Assembly: GCA_026393115.1 (NCBI GenBank)
Contig: JAPLAU010000018.1
Span: 86,619 to 150,618, forward strand
Direction: 5' to 3'
From: Actinomycetota bacterium
Lineage (GTDB): Bacteria; Actinomycetota; Actinomycetes; S36-B12; CAIYMF01
Length of the DNA stretch: 64,000 bases
Part shown: one piece after another, positions 36,800 through 46,249 of the stretch
Position numbering within the stretch: the stretch's first letter is position 1
Layout: each line of letters opens with the position of its first letter
Notes under the pieces: model-generated
What the model saw: the letters and a program-made list of their open reading frames with translations, nothing else
Databases searched by the model: none
What the model was told of the DNA's origin: nothing
Translations under genes and position numbers: made by a program

Positions 36800-37981
36800 T
36801 CAGTACTTAGCGCCGACAGCCGTCGCCCAGTCCTTGTTCACGTGGAGTTCGCCCGCGTCGTTGACGCTGAGGAACACGACCGTCGCAGGATCGCGGTTTC
36901 CGTTCGCTGGGTCGATGGTGACCGAACCCGTGACTCCCGGCCAGTCCTTCACCGCGTTGAGGAAGGTGGTGAGCTTGCCGGCATCAAAGCCACCCGTCGA
37001 TGTCGCTGCTTCGGCAAGAAGGGTCAAGGAGTCGGCTGTGTACGGGCTCCACGTTCCGGGCGCCGAATTGAACGCGGCCGTGTACTCAGCGACGAACTTC
37101 GGGCCAGTCGGGAAGTCCGACGGCGCCGGCACTCCGACCACTGAGCAGTTCTTCGCCGCTGCGTCACCGGCAGTGGTGATGAAGCCGGGGTCGTCAGATG
37201 CATAGTCGACAACACACTTAGCCGTGACCTTCTGGTCGAGAATCTCCTTGGCGATGAGCCCGCCCTCGGGGAAGTACGTCGCGGCGTAGATCACATCGGG
37301 TGACGTGGCTGCAGCGGACTTCACCTGCTCTGCGTAACTCGACTTTCCAGGCTCGATCGCCGTGTACTGAGTGATCGTCACACCGGCTTTTTCCAGATCG
37401 GCCTTCAGCGACGTCGCGAGTGACTGCGTGTAGTTCTGGGTTGAGTCATAGATAATCGCGACCTTCCTAGCGCCAAGCCACGTGGTAAGACCCGTTGATG
37501 CCACCGGGGCAATCTGGTAATCCATCGGCTGCAGGGTGAAGCCCATGCTGTTGGTACTGCTGTTCGTCGTGAGTCGAATCGGAACAAGCCCTGCCGCCTG
37601 ATAGATCGGAAGGGTCTTAATGCCCACACCCGAGTTGTACGGACCAATCACGCCGTCAAGGCCGGCCGTCACGGCAGCATTCGCCGCAGACACTCCGGTG
37701 TCGGGATTGGCCGCATCGTCAATCGGCACAATCTCGATTTGCTTGCCGTTGATACCACCCTTGGCGTTCAAGGCCTTCGCGGCCAAGGTGGCGCCATTAA
37801 CCATGCCCACGCCGGTGACGCTCTGGTCACCCGTGATGGGTCCTTCGACGCCGATGCGAATCGTGGCACCACCTGTGGAGGCGGCTGGTGAACTAGAGGC
37901 CGAACCTGAACTTCCCGAAGAACAGGCGGCGAGTGAAAGTGCGAGGACAGCGCCAGCAACGGCGAATTGACGATTCATCAT
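36800..37981 (-). CDS. Branched-chain amino-acid-type ABC substrate-binding lipoprotein (orphan)
   Basis: 393 aa from the ATG at 37979-37981. The lipobox is LSLAAC (residues about 15-20) followed by a Ser/Gly-rich tether. The type 1 periplasmic-binding fold is seen in IRIGVEGPITGDQSVTGVG, GVIGPYNSGVGIKTLPIYQ and the AGLVPIRLTT segment. It binds a small polar ligand outside the membrane. No permease or ATPase gene is adjacent; it follows the VKOR gene by 33 bases instead. Confidence 0.85.
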   Translation of the reverse strand: MMNRQFAVAGAVLALSLAACSSGSSGSASSSPAASTGGATIRIGVEGPITGDQSVTGVGMVNGATLAAKALNAKGGINGKQIEIVPIDDAANPDTGVSAANAAVTAGLDGVIGPYNSGVGIKTLPIYQAAGLVPIRLTTNSSTNSMGFTLQPMDYQIAPVASTGLTTWLGARKVAIIYDSTQNYTQSLATSLKADLEKAGVTITQYTAIEPGKSSYAEQVKSAAATSPDVIYAATYFPEGGLIAKEILDQKVTAKCVVDYASDDPGFITTAGDAAAKNCSVVGVPAPSDFPTGPKFVAEYTAAFNSAPGTWSPYTADSLTLLAEAATSTGGFDAGKLTTFLNAVKDWPGVTGSVTIDPANGNRDPATVVFLSVNDAGELHVNKDWATAVGAKY

Positions 37982-38014
37982 TAGATCAGCATAGCCCCAC
38001 CGCGACACCACCCC

Positions 38015-38644
38015 TTACAGGTAACGAGCGATCACCATCGCGGCAATGACAGCGATCAGCAGCACGGCAATGGCTGTATCGGCCCCGAGTTCGAGGGCCC
38101 GGCATACTCGCGCGTGCCAGCGACCGGGGAAGCGGATGTTGCCGTCGAGAATGTTCACGCGCGTCAGCGACGTGAACACCAACGTGGTCGTCACCGTCAC
38201 CAGCAAACACCACGGGCAGAGCGCGTGAATGACGAAGTAGGCCTGCAAGAAAAGCCAATAGGCGAAGGCGATCGCAATCACGTATAGCGACTGCGCGCCG
38301 AGCATGAACCAACGAGGAAACAGCACACCCGCCAGAGATGCGACGGCGATCGTGATGACGATGGGCTCGAAGATGAGCCCAAGAAAAGCGTTCGGAAATC
38401 CCAACACGTGCGCTTGCCACGACAGACCAACCGTCGCACATGAGATTTTCGAGGAGATGTTGCACGAGAGTTCGGCATAAGGATTGGCTGCAAGAGCTAC
38501 GGCGTCAATCGCGAGCACCATCGACGCAAGCAGCGAGAGCAGCGACGACACCAACATTTCAACGAAAGTCCAGCGGTGGCGCGGGGCCGTGACTGACTCA
38601 TTGCCGACGGAATCCGCCTCAAGGTCACCGTCAGCAATCGACAT
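38015..38644 (-). CDS. Vitamin K epoxide reductase (VKOR) family protein
   Basis: 209 aa. Four or five membrane helices; the loop cysteines are in AELSCNISSKISCATVG and the quinone-side redox pair is CPWC in HALCPWCLLV. VKORs reoxidise DsbA-like partners using menaquinone and so support disulfide formation in exported proteins, fitting the many cysteine-containing secreted proteins here. No DsbA-like domain is fused, unlike some mycobacterial relatives. Confidence 0.9.
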   Translation of the reverse strand: MSIADGDLEADSVGNESVTAPRHRWTFVEMLVSSLLSLLASMVLAIDAVALAANPYAELSCNISSKISCATVGLSWQAHVLGFPNAFLGLIFEPIVITIAVASLAGVLFPRWFMLGAQSLYVIAIAFAYWLFLQAYFVIHALCPWCLLVTVTTTLVFTSLTRVNILDGNIRFPGRWHARVCRALELGADTAIAVLLIAVIAAMVIARYL

Positions 38645-38691
38645 GCCCTGATTGTCTCACTTTCTGGGCGAAACTCTTCAGCCGCACGCAC

Positions 38692-38697
38692 TACTGT
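38692..38697 (+). promoter_or_regulatory. -10 box of leaderless phosphatase transcript
   Basis: TACTGT followed by seven bases and the GTG at 38705; no ribosome site is present. Confidence 0.4.
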
Positions 38698-38704
38698 CGT
38701 CGAT

Positions 38705-39478
38705 GTGAGCAGCGTGATTTCCGATGACCTAGCGTTGGCACTGCATTTGGCTGACATAGCGGCGGAAGTAACGACGGCTTCATTCGGGAGCCGGCTGCCA
38801 GTCACGCACAAGGACGACAGCACGCCCGTCACTGAAATCGATCAGGCAACCGAACGCGCCATTCGTCGCGCGGTTGCCGAGCACCGCCCCGACGACGGCG
38901 TACTCGGAGAAGAAGAGGGCCTCGACGAAGGCACCAGCGGTCGAGTGTGGGTGATTGACCCCATTGATGGAACGCGCATGTACGCCGAGGGGATTCCACT
39001 CTGGACCACCCTTATCGGGCTACGCGACGACACCGGGGTTAGGGCCTCGGTGGCCGATGCTCCCGCGATCGGTGAGCGAATCTATGCCACCCGCGGTGGA
39101 GGAGCGTGGCTAGGTGATCGACGCCTCGCCGTGTCGACTGTCAACGCCCTGCGCGACTCCTTCGTCGTGCATTCATCCGTCGAGGAATACGTGCGCACAG
39201 GGCAGTTGGAACAACTCGCCCGCTTCGTCAGCTCGTCTCGCGGAAGCCGGGGGCTTTCCGACGCGTGGGGGCACCTTCTGGTCGCACGCGGATCCGCTGA
39301 AGCGATGGTCGAAGCAACGTCGTGTTACGAATGGGATTGGGCCGCGACGAGCCTCATCGTTGAAGAGGCCGGCGGCGTTGTCAGCGCGGTCGATGCACTG
39401 ATGCCCTCACCAGGCTGCCGACTACTCGTCACAAACGGACTCGTCGATGCGCAAGTTCGCGAGGCCTTGCGCGGCTAG
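38705..39478 (+). CDS. Inositol-monophosphatase-family phosphatase, possibly histidinol-phosphatase (HisN)
   Basis: 257 aa. Metal-site motifs are GEEEGL (first Glu), WVIDPIDGTRMYAEGIPLW (the DPIDGT motif) and CYEWDWAATSLIVEEAGG (third site, WD). The GIPLW-containing version resembles actinobacterial HisN histidinol phosphatases more than true inositol phosphatases, but this is not decisive. hisD/hisC are 23 kb away. Mg-dependent, cytoplasmic. Confidence 0.75.
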   Translation: MSSVISDDLALALHLADIAAEVTTASFGSRLPVTHKDDSTPVTEIDQATERAIRRAVAEHRPDDGVLGEEEGLDEGTSGRVWVIDPIDGTRMYAEGIPLWTTLIGLRDDTGVRASVADAPAIGERIYATRGGGAWLGDRRLAVSTVNALRDSFVVHSSVEEYVRTGQLEQLARFVSSSRGSRGLSDAWGHLLVARGSAEAMVEATSCYEWDWAATSLIVEEAGGVVSAVDALMPSPGCRLLVTNGLVDAQVREALRG

Positions 39479-39486
39479 CAGTGCGA

Positions 39487-40497
39487 TCAGGCTGACGGTT
39501 CGGGCTTCCATGAATGCAATACCCGCTGATACTGCGAGCGCTCAAACGCTGCAGGGTCTCCGCTGGTGTGTTGAGTAACACTGCCTTTCAATTGCTCCAC
39601 CGACTGGTAGCCGTGGTCGTCCATCCACACCGAGAGTTCGTTGATTAACTCGGAAGCGCGCTCGGGACCTCGTCGCAAAAGTTCAGCCGTCGCCATCACG
39701 ACATCGGCACCTGCCAGCAACCCCTTTGCAATCTCAGTTCCGAGGTGCACACCGGATGTCAGCGCAAGTGACGTCTGGGGCAATTGCGGCCTCAAGATCG
39801 CAATCCATCGCAGCGGCAAACGAATCTCACCAGCGTGCGACAAGTTGAGCGTCGGCTTGACGTCGAGCGTCTCAAGATCGAGATCGGGTTGGTAAAAGCG
39901 ATTGAAGAGCACGAGCCCATCGGCACCGGCCTCAACGATGCGCGCCGCCATGTTCGCAAGCGAGCTGAAGTACGGCGAAATCTTCACCGCGAGCGGTACG
40001 TCGACTGCCGCCCGCACCGATCGAACGAGTTCGAGGTATCCCTCTTCGACGTCTGCGGCACTACGAGTCGGATCGAGCGCCACGTCGTACATATTGAGCT
40101 CGATTGCAGCGGCACCCGCGGTAACCAGTTCACGGGCGTAGTGCACCCAACCGCCTGCCGTATTTCCGTTGAGGCTGGCGATGACCGGAATGTCGAGCCG
40201 TCGCGCCGCACCTTCGGTGAGTTCGAGGTGGCGATCGAGTAGAAGATGATCAAAGGTGAAGTCGGCGAAGTACTCGGTACCTTCCGGGTTCACACCCGAA
40301 CCCGCTTCGACGTGATCGTTGAGTCGCGTGGCCTCGGCTTCAATTTCCTCTTCAAACAAACTGGGAAGCACCACCGCGCCGACACCGGCCGCTTCCAGCC
40401 GCAGGAGATCGGCCAATGACGACGTGAGCGGTGAGGGAGATGCAACCAAAGGCGCCCGCAATGGGAAGCCTAAGTACGTCGTGGAGAGGTCGGTCAC
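39487..40497 (-). CDS. Dihydroorotate dehydrogenase-like flavoprotein beside PFOR
   Basis: 336 aa. A TIM-barrel flavoprotein of the DHOD superfamily: LGFPLRAPLVASPSPLTSS at the N-terminus, IPVIASLNGNTAGGWVHYA, AVKISPYFSSLANMA (FMN region), and a C-terminal phosphate-binding LLAGADVVMATAELL. Proteins of this subfamily are regularly encoded next to pyruvate:ferredoxin oxidoreductases; their reaction is not settled. It overlaps nifJ by 4 bases. Confidence 0.8.
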   Translation of the reverse strand: MTDLSTTYLGFPLRAPLVASPSPLTSSLADLLRLEAAGVGAVVLPSLFEEEIEAEATRLNDHVEAGSGVNPEGTEYFADFTFDHLLLDRHLELTEGAARRLDIPVIASLNGNTAGGWVHYARELVTAGAAAIELNMYDVALDPTRSAADVEEGYLELVRSVRAAVDVPLAVKISPYFSSLANMAARIVEAGADGLVLFNRFYQPDLDLETLDVKPTLNLSHAGEIRLPLRWIAILRPQLPQTSLALTSGVHLGTEIAKGLLAGADVVMATAELLRRGPERASELINELSVWMDDHGYQSVEQLKGSVTQHTSGDPAAFERSQYQRVLHSWKPEPSA

Positions 40498-43400
40498 GAT
40501 GGTTCCTCCTCATTGGGAATGGCTCTCTCAACGCCGGCAAGTTGTTCGTAGTAGTGCCAGCGCTCATCGACATCGGCTTGTGCCAGGGCCTGAAGATGAT
40601 GGGCAGTCGCCGGATCGCTGCGCTCAAGCACCGCGAAGCGAGCCTCAACCTGCTCGAACTCATGCAGCGGAATGGTCGGCTTCTTGGAATCGAGGCTGAA
40701 CGGATGCGTGCCAGCTTCCGGGCTTGGGTGGTACCGGTACAGGGGCCAGTAGCCAGACGACACCGCTGTCTTCTGGTGCCCCATCGAGGTCGGCATGTCG
40801 ATGCCGTGCGCGATGCAGGTTGAGTAGGCGATAACCAAACTCGGCCCCTCATGCTCGGCCGCTTCAATCAATGCCCGCACCGATTGTGTTTCGTTTGCCC
40901 CAATTGCGATCTGCGCCACGTACACGTTGCCGTACGCCTGCGCAAGAAGGCCGAGATCTTTCTTCGCGGTTACTTTGCCCTTGACAGCGAACTTGGCAGA
41001 GGCTCCGCGCGGGGTCGACTTCGAAGCTTGACCACCAGTGTTTGAGTAGACCTCGGTGTCGAGTACCAACACGTTCACATTGCGACCGCTCGACAGCACA
41101 TGATCAAGTCCGCCAAATCCGATGTCGTACGCCCATCCGTCACCACCGACGATCCACACACTGACGGGAACGAGGGCGTCAGCCAAACTCAGCAGCCGAA
41201 GCGAGCGCACCTCGGTAGTTCCAGACAACTGCGCGCGCAATTGCTCGACGCGCGTACGCTGCTCGGCGATGCCCACTTCGTCAGTGGACGCCGGCTCGCG
41301 GTCGAGGAGATCGGCTGCGAGGTCACGCCCGATGTCGGGTGCCAGCTCAGCCACCAGTCGTCGCGCCTCATCGCGCTGCACATCAGCACCGAGTCTCATC
41401 CCAAGACCAAACTCCGCATTGTCTTCGAATAGTGAGTTCGCCCACGCGGGTCCGCGACCGGCTGCGTTCTTTGCCCACGGCGTGGTCGGTAGGTTCCCGC
41501 CGTAGATCGACGAGCACCCGGTCGCGTTGGCGATCACCATACGATCGCCGAACAATTGGCTCACCAACTTCAAGTACGGGGTCTCACCACAGCCCGAGCA
41601 GGCACCTGAGAATTCGAAGAGCGGCTGCAGCAACTGCGATCCCTTGACCGTTTCGTGGCGAACCGCTGTGCGATCGATCTCGGGAATGGCGAGAAAGAAC
41701 TCGTACGAGGCGCGCTCGTCATCGCGATGTTCTGCAGCTGCTTCAAGGTTGATCGACTTGTGACGCGCTTCGGACTTACTGCGCACCGGGCAGACGTCGA
41801 CACAGATTCCACAGCCGGTGCAGTCGTCAGGCGCCACCTGCACACTTAGCCGGGTGCCGGGTGGAAGATCACGTCCGACGGTGGCCTTACTTCTGAACCC
41901 CTCGGGTGCGCCGACGAGGTCAGCTTCCGAGTACGCCTTCATGCGAATCGCGGCATGCGGGCACACAATCGTGCACTTGCCGCAGTCGATACATAGGCTC
42001 TCGTCCCAGATCGGAATCTCTGCTGCGAGGCCACGCTTCTCCCAGCGAGCAGTACCCGTGGGAAACGTTCCGTCGACCGGCAGCGCACTGACCGGCAACA
42101 AGTCACCTTCACCGTTGAGCATGCGCGCGGTGACATCGCGCACGAAGTCGGGTGCTTCCGCTGGCAGTGGCGGCATGCGATGCAGCGCGCTCGATGCGAC
42201 CTCGGGAACGACCACACGGTGCATTTCCGCGAGTGCACGATCGATCGCAGCGAAGTTGCGATCAACTACTGCACGCCCCCGACGCGAGTAGGTCTTCTCA
42301 ACGCTCTTCTTGATCAGTGCGATGGACTCATCTGCAGGAAGCACTTCAGACAGGGCAAAGAAGCAGGGTTGCATCACCGTGTTGATGCGGGCGCCCAGGC
42401 CGGACTCACGTGCGATGGTGCTGGCATCGATGGTCCACAACTGGAGGTCCTTATCGATGACCTGCTGCTGTACCTCAACGGGAAGTTCACTCCACACATC
42501 GTTCGCTGAGTACGGGCTGTTCAGCAGCACCGTGGCTCCCCTGCGCGCGACGTCAAAGACGGGCAGTCGTTCGAGCAACGAGAACTGATGGCAGGCAACA
42601 AAGTCGGCATCGGTGATGAGGTACGTCGATCGAATTGGCTCAGGTCCAAACCGAAGGTGCGACACGGTGACTGATCCCGACTTCTTCGAGTCGTAGACGA
42701 AGTAGCCCTGCGTGTAGAGACCAGTACTGTCACCGATGATTTTGATCGATGACTTATTGGCGCCAACGGTTCCATCACTTCCGAGACCGAAGAACACGCT
42801 CTGCTTCGCTGTGGTGGCAAGTTCGAAGTCGGGATCGTCACTCAGTGAGAGGTGAGTGACGTCGTCAACGATGCCTACTGTGAAGCGTGGCTTGGACTTG
42901 GCCGATGACAATTCCGCGAATACCGACGCGACGTTGGCAGGCGTGAATTCCTTTGATCCCAGGCCATATCGCCCGCCAATGACCCGTGGTTGGGTTCCGA
43001 GCCAGTGTTCCGACAACGCCATTACGACGTCGAGGTGCAACGGTTCTGCCGGTGCGCCAGGCTCCTTCACGCGATCGAGTACCGCGATCGAACGCACAGT
43101 CGAAGGCAACGCATCGATGAATTGCTGTGTGGGGAAAGGACGGTAGAGCCGAATTACCAAGGCCCCGACCTTCTCGCCGGAAGCCGCGAGTTGGTCTACC
43201 ACCTCGGTGGCAGCACCCACTCCTGAACCCATGAGCACCACGACACGCTCGGCGTCGGGTGCGCCCACGTAGTCGACAAGCGAGTACTGGCGCCCGGTGA
43301 AGGTGGCGAGTTCGTCAAAGACAGTCTGTACAACATCGGGCACCGCATCGTAAAAGCTGTTCGCGGCCTCGCGTGCCTGGAAGAAGACGTCGGGGTTCTG

Positions 43401-44048
43401 CGCACTTCCACGCAGCACCGGGTGTTCGGGTGTGAGGCCGAGTGCACGGTGCGCCAACACATCGTCGATACGAACGAGCCCGGAGATCGCGTCATCTTCG
43501 AGTAGTTCGATCTTGTTCACTTCATGCGAGGTGCGAAACCCGTCGAAAAAGTGCACGAATGGCACACGCGTACGCAGAGTTGCCGCGTGCGAAACCAAGG
43601 CGAAGTCGTGCGCTTGCTGAACGTCGGAGGCACACAGCATGGCCCAGCCAGTACTGCGCGCAGACATCACATCCGAGTGGTCGCCGAAAATCGACAGAGC
43701 ATGAGTGGCGAGAGTGCGTGCTGCCACATGGATGACCGCAGGCGTCAGTTCACCCGCGATCTTGTACATGTTCGGCAGCATGAGCAGCAGACCCTGTGAT
43801 GCGGTGAAGGTCGTTGCGAGGGCCCCTTTTTGCAGAGCTCCATGCAGGGCACCCGCCGCGCCCCCTTCCGACTGCATTTGGATGACCAGTGGCACAGTTC
43901 CCCAGAGATTGGGGCGACCATCCGCGCTCCACGCGTCAACCGACTCGCCCATGGGGGAGGCCGGTGTAATGGGATAGATCGCGCACACGTCACTGAGACG
44001 GTAAGCGATGATCGCGGCGGCTTCATTGGCGTCGATGCAGGCCCACAT
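40494..44048 (-). CDS. nifJ: Pyruvate:ferredoxin (flavodoxin) oxidoreductase
   Basis: 1184 aa, the full single-chain length. Domain order: N-terminal pyrimidine domain (MWACIDANEAAAIIAYRLSD; YPITPASPMGE), the CoA-side domain, gamma domain (GLGSDGTVGANKSSIKIIGD), a two-cluster ferredoxin insert (CIDCGKCTIVCPHA and CTGCGICVDVCPVR), and the TPP domain (CSGCGETPYLKL, GDGWAYDIGFGGLDH, EVYSNTGGQASK). It converts pyruvate and CoA to acetyl-CoA with ferredoxin or flavodoxin. GGAGGG lies just before the ATG and a TAGGTT -10-like box 6 bases upstream. Confidence 0.96.
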   Translation of the reverse strand: MWACIDANEAAAIIAYRLSDVCAIYPITPASPMGESVDAWSADGRPNLWGTVPLVIQMQSEGGAAGALHGALQKGALATTFTASQGLLLMLPNMYKIAGELTPAVIHVAARTLATHALSIFGDHSDVMSARSTGWAMLCASDVQQAHDFALVSHAATLRTRVPFVHFFDGFRTSHEVNKIELLEDDAISGLVRIDDVLAHRALGLTPEHPVLRGSAQNPDVFFQAREAANSFYDAVPDVVQTVFDELATFTGRQYSLVDYVGAPDAERVVVLMGSGVGAATEVVDQLAASGEKVGALVIRLYRPFPTQQFIDALPSTVRSIAVLDRVKEPGAPAEPLHLDVVMALSEHWLGTQPRVIGGRYGLGSKEFTPANVASVFAELSSAKSKPRFTVGIVDDVTHLSLSDDPDFELATTAKQSVFFGLGSDGTVGANKSSIKIIGDSTGLYTQGYFVYDSKKSGSVTVSHLRFGPEPIRSTYLITDADFVACHQFSLLERLPVFDVARRGATVLLNSPYSANDVWSELPVEVQQQVIDKDLQLWTIDASTIARESGLGARINTVMQPCFFALSEVLPADESIALIKKSVEKTYSRRGRAVVDRNFAAIDRALAEMHRVVVPEVASSALHRMPPLPAEAPDFVRDVTARMLNGEGDLLPVSALPVDGTFPTGTARWEKRGLAAEIPIWDESLCIDCGKCTIVCPHAAIRMKAYSEADLVGAPEGFRSKATVGRDLPPGTRLSVQVAPDDCTGCGICVDVCPVRSKSEARHKSINLEAAAEHRDDERASYEFFLAIPEIDRTAVRHETVKGSQLLQPLFEFSGACSGCGETPYLKLVSQLFGDRMVIANATGCSSIYGGNLPTTPWAKNAAGRGPAWANSLFEDNAEFGLGMRLGADVQRDEARRLVAELAPDIGRDLAADLLDREPASTDEVGIAEQRTRVEQLRAQLSGTTEVRSLRLLSLADALVPVSVWIVGGDGWAYDIGFGGLDHVLSSGRNVNVLVLDTEVYSNTGGQASKSTPRGASAKFAVKGKVTAKKDLGLLAQAYGNVYVAQIAIGANETQSVRALIEAAEHEGPSLVIAYSTCIAHGIDMPTSMGHQKTAVSSGYWPLYRYHPSPEAGTHPFSLDSKKPTIPLHEFEQVEARFAVLERSDPATAHHLQALAQADVDERWHYYEQLAGVERAIPNEEEPS

Positions 44049-44146
44049 CCCTCCAACCTAGGACGACGAGAGGCCCGATCGTGAGGGCCAAACGTCAGTA
44101 CCTCGGGCGCGCAAGGGAGAACCTGTGGCGCGCGTCACAGCATGAA

Positions 44147-44184
44147 AACGGCGGCGCTGACGAAGACTCGTCAACGCCGCCGTT
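44147..44184 (-). terminator. Intrinsic terminator after the DUF2853 gene
   Basis: 17-base arms (44147-44163 and 44168-44184) around a 4-base loop pair along their whole length on the minus-strand transcript, with one G-U pair, and are followed by TTTT. It starts 17 bases after the stop codon at 44202. Confidence 0.85.
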
Positions 44185-44201
44185 CAGCGACTGGATCTCG
44201 C

Positions 44202-44513
44202 TCAGGCGAGCTTGCCCATGGTGCCCGTGGCCGTTGCCAGCAGGTAGTAGAACGTCACGCGGTGCTTACGGTTGACGCCCTTCATCTGCTCGACGACGGT
44301 GGCGATGCCGGCGTCGGCTTCCTCGGGCGTGAGGCCCAAAGCTTTGGCGGCGAAACCGTCACGCACCGTAGCAAGTTCGGTGGGGTCGGTGGCGGAGACG
44401 AGCGATGAGTCAGCGCCGCGTAGGGCGATACCGCAGTACTTGACGATCGCGGTGACCGCTTCTTCGTTAACCGGGCTGACGTACGTGGCGATGTCGTCGG
44501 CGTACTCGGACAT
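44202..44513 (-). CDS. DUF2853 protein
   Basis: 103 aa from the ATG at 44511-44513, with GAGGGAG as ribosome site; the longer frame to 44612 is not supported. It matches DUF2853 along its whole length (SEYADDIATYVSPVNEEAV, IVKYCGIALRGADSSLVSAT, RVTFYYLLATATGT). Small helical cytoplasmic protein; function unknown. Confidence 0.85.
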   Translation of the reverse strand: MSEYADDIATYVSPVNEEAVTAIVKYCGIALRGADSSLVSATDPTELATVRDGFAAKALGLTPEEADAGIATVVEQMKGVNRKHRVTFYYLLATATGTMGKLA

Positions 44514-44615
44514 ATGGGACTCCCTCAAGGATTGAACGCACGGTTGTGGCGTGTCCAAAATGCTAGTTGAGCGATCCGGTTGATGTCGGGTCGAAACGGC
44601 ATATTCCCACACTGT

Positions 44616-45137
44616 TCACTCGACCCCCAGCGCGGCGAGAACAGCTCGCATTTCCTTCTTTCCAGGAGCTAACCAGCCGATGTTGCATTGGATCTTGGCC
44701 TCAATGTCACTCTCCGCGAGAACAATGCGACGCGTGGGTCCGGTCTTGGTGCTCGTGATGGTCGACGTGGCACGGGGAAAGCGGGCGAAAACGGTGGTCG
44801 GCCCAGTGCCTGAGCGCACGTTTCCCTGCCAATCCATCAGCACGATCTCGTCGGCGGTGACCGCCAACACCATCACCGGAGTCACGCCCGCGGCATCGGC
44901 CGAGCCCTGATAGACCGCGTGCTTGGCCCCCACGAAGCCGACTCCCTCCACCAATCCGGAGGCCAGCGCGCTGTCGACTCCGAGCGCCCCCAGGGCCGCG
45001 TCACCGGCCATGGCACCGGCAACTCCCCCTGCCATCGGTTTCACCACGCCGATATCGATGACGAACAATCCCGCAACTGTGACGGGCGTGCCGAGAAGGG
45101 ACGAGGAATCGTTGCGCAACGCCGCGTAGTTAACCAT
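44616..45137 (-). CDS. Hypothetical protein with Gly/Ala-rich hydrophobic N-terminal half
   Basis: 173 aa. The first 65 residues are Gly/Ala-rich and hydrophobic (VVKPMAGGVAGAMAGDAALG), followed by beta-like segments that end in LAPGKKEMRAVLAALG. The second half (VLAVTADEIVLMDWQG, FARFPRATSTITSTKTG) resembles the PH-like folds of proteins that report on lipids or metals, but I do not recognise the family. It is separate from DUF2853 by about 100 bases. Confidence 0.55.
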   Translation of the reverse strand: MVNYAALRNDSSSLLGTPVTVAGLFVIDIGVVKPMAGGVAGAMAGDAALGALGVDSALASGLVEGVGFVGAKHAVYQGSADAAGVTPVMVLAVTADEIVLMDWQGNVRSGTGPTTVFARFPRATSTITSTKTGPTRRIVLAESDIEAKIQCNIGWLAPGKKEMRAVLAALGVE

Positions 45138-45154
45138 GGGGTCAGGCTACATAC

Positions 45155-45198
45155 TGGGGCGCCGAAACGCGCTAGGTGCGCGCTTGGGTGCCCCCGAT
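45155..45198 (-). repeat. 44-bp intergenic element, copy D
   Basis: Read on the minus strand: ATCGGGGGCACCC, AAGCGCGC, ACCTAGCGCG, TTTCGGC, GCCCCA. Its arms pair at 14 of 17 positions. It lies downstream of the NAGPA-like gene in the direction of that gene, and 17 bases upstream of the start of the next. Confidence 0.85.
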
Positions 45199-45257
45199 GC
45201 GGAAGTTAGGGGGAAGGTGGGGGGCGTTGGGGGGAAGGTGGGGGGAAGGTGGGGGCG
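45199..45257 (-). repeat. C-rich tandem tract in front of element copy D
   Basis: On the minus strand, units built from CCCCCACCTTC alternate with AACGC and the tract ends TTCCGC directly at the element. It begins immediately after the stop codon at 45258, matching the layout at copies B and C. Confidence 0.8.
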
Positions 45258-46163
45258 TTAGGGAGTCAGTGCGACGACGAAATCTTTCTTGAATTGGTAG
45301 TAGTAGGAGTCGGGTTCGCGGTAGACCCCAGGATGCACTCGATGGCCCACTGGCGGGTTGGACCTCACCGGCGAGTTGTAATAGAAGCCCATCGGCCACG
45401 ACTGGTTCATGTCGAGCATCACAGCGGTCTGAACATGCGCGGCAACCATCGCTGCGGCCATCACCGATGGCCTCACGTTGTAGCCGTAGACATACACGAT
45501 CGAACCGTCTGCCAAGACTCCGGCGGCCGAGCGGATCGACTTCCACAGCCCTTTGTCGGCCTCACCCCACGTGGCCTCATTGTCGGTTGATTTGGTCATC
45601 GCTTTGCCCTTCCACACCAACGGCGGAAGATTCTGTCGAATGGCCATCGCACCCGCCGTCGTTTTCAAGTCGCGGCCCCAGACCTGAACTTTCAGTTGAC
45701 CGGCCTTCGTCACGACAAGTGCCGCATAGCCGCTGCGCATTCTCTGCACCGTCGTACCGTTGTAGAAGTAGCCACCCGCTCCGTCGCCGAGACGAAATCC
45801 ACCGTTGAACGCCGCCGCCATGTGCGGTACCCACGTCGAGGGACGACGGTCGATCGCCCGCATAGGGCTGCCTTCGGGTTCCATCGGGCCCGGAATCAAT
45901 CGGAACTTCAGCAGACTGGCGTCCATCCACATCAGTGCGACCGTGCCATTCTTGATGAGCGCGCGGTAAACAACGTGCCGCCCCTTCACCCGCACGTTCG
46001 ACGGATGCCACACGGTTCCACCGATCAGTGGGGGAACGTGGTTGACCACAGCCGCGGGCACAACACCGACCGGGGCGATCACCTGTGCAGTGGCACTGGG
46101 AATGACGGCAGTGGCAGCGATGGAAATGCCGACTGCTGCCGCTAACAGTGTTCTCGTTCTCAC
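45258..46163 (-). CDS. Secreted NAGPA/phosphodiester-glycosidase-like protein
   Basis: 301 aa from the GTG at 46161-46163, chosen because GGGGG lies 5 bases before it. Signal peptide RTLLAAAVGISIAATAVIP. The body fits the NAGPA-like (DUF2233/PF09992-type) fold: AAFNGGFRLGDGAGGYFYNG, TAGAMAIRQNLPPLVW and MLDMNQSW in the order expected for the catalytic region. Family members remove GlcNAc-1-phosphate or act on wall polymers. Followed by tandem tract and element D. Confidence 0.65.
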   Translation of the reverse strand: MRTRTLLAAAVGISIAATAVIPSATAQVIAPVGVVPAAVVNHVPPLIGGTVWHPSNVRVKGRHVVYRALIKNGTVALMWMDASLLKFRLIPGPMEPEGSPMRAIDRRPSTWVPHMAAAFNGGFRLGDGAGGYFYNGTTVQRMRSGYAALVVTKAGQLKVQVWGRDLKTTAGAMAIRQNLPPLVWKGKAMTKSTDNEATWGEADKGLWKSIRSAAGVLADGSIVYVYGYNVRPSVMAAAMVAAHVQTAVMLDMNQSWPMGFYYNSPVRSNPPVGHRVHPGVYREPDSYYYQFKKDFVVALTP

Positions 46164-46249
46164 CGTTACCCCCGTTCGCACTTGCAACGATCGTAAGCGA
46201 CGAATGGGCCGGCATCGCGTAGATACCCCGAATGGCTGACGCGGGGCAA

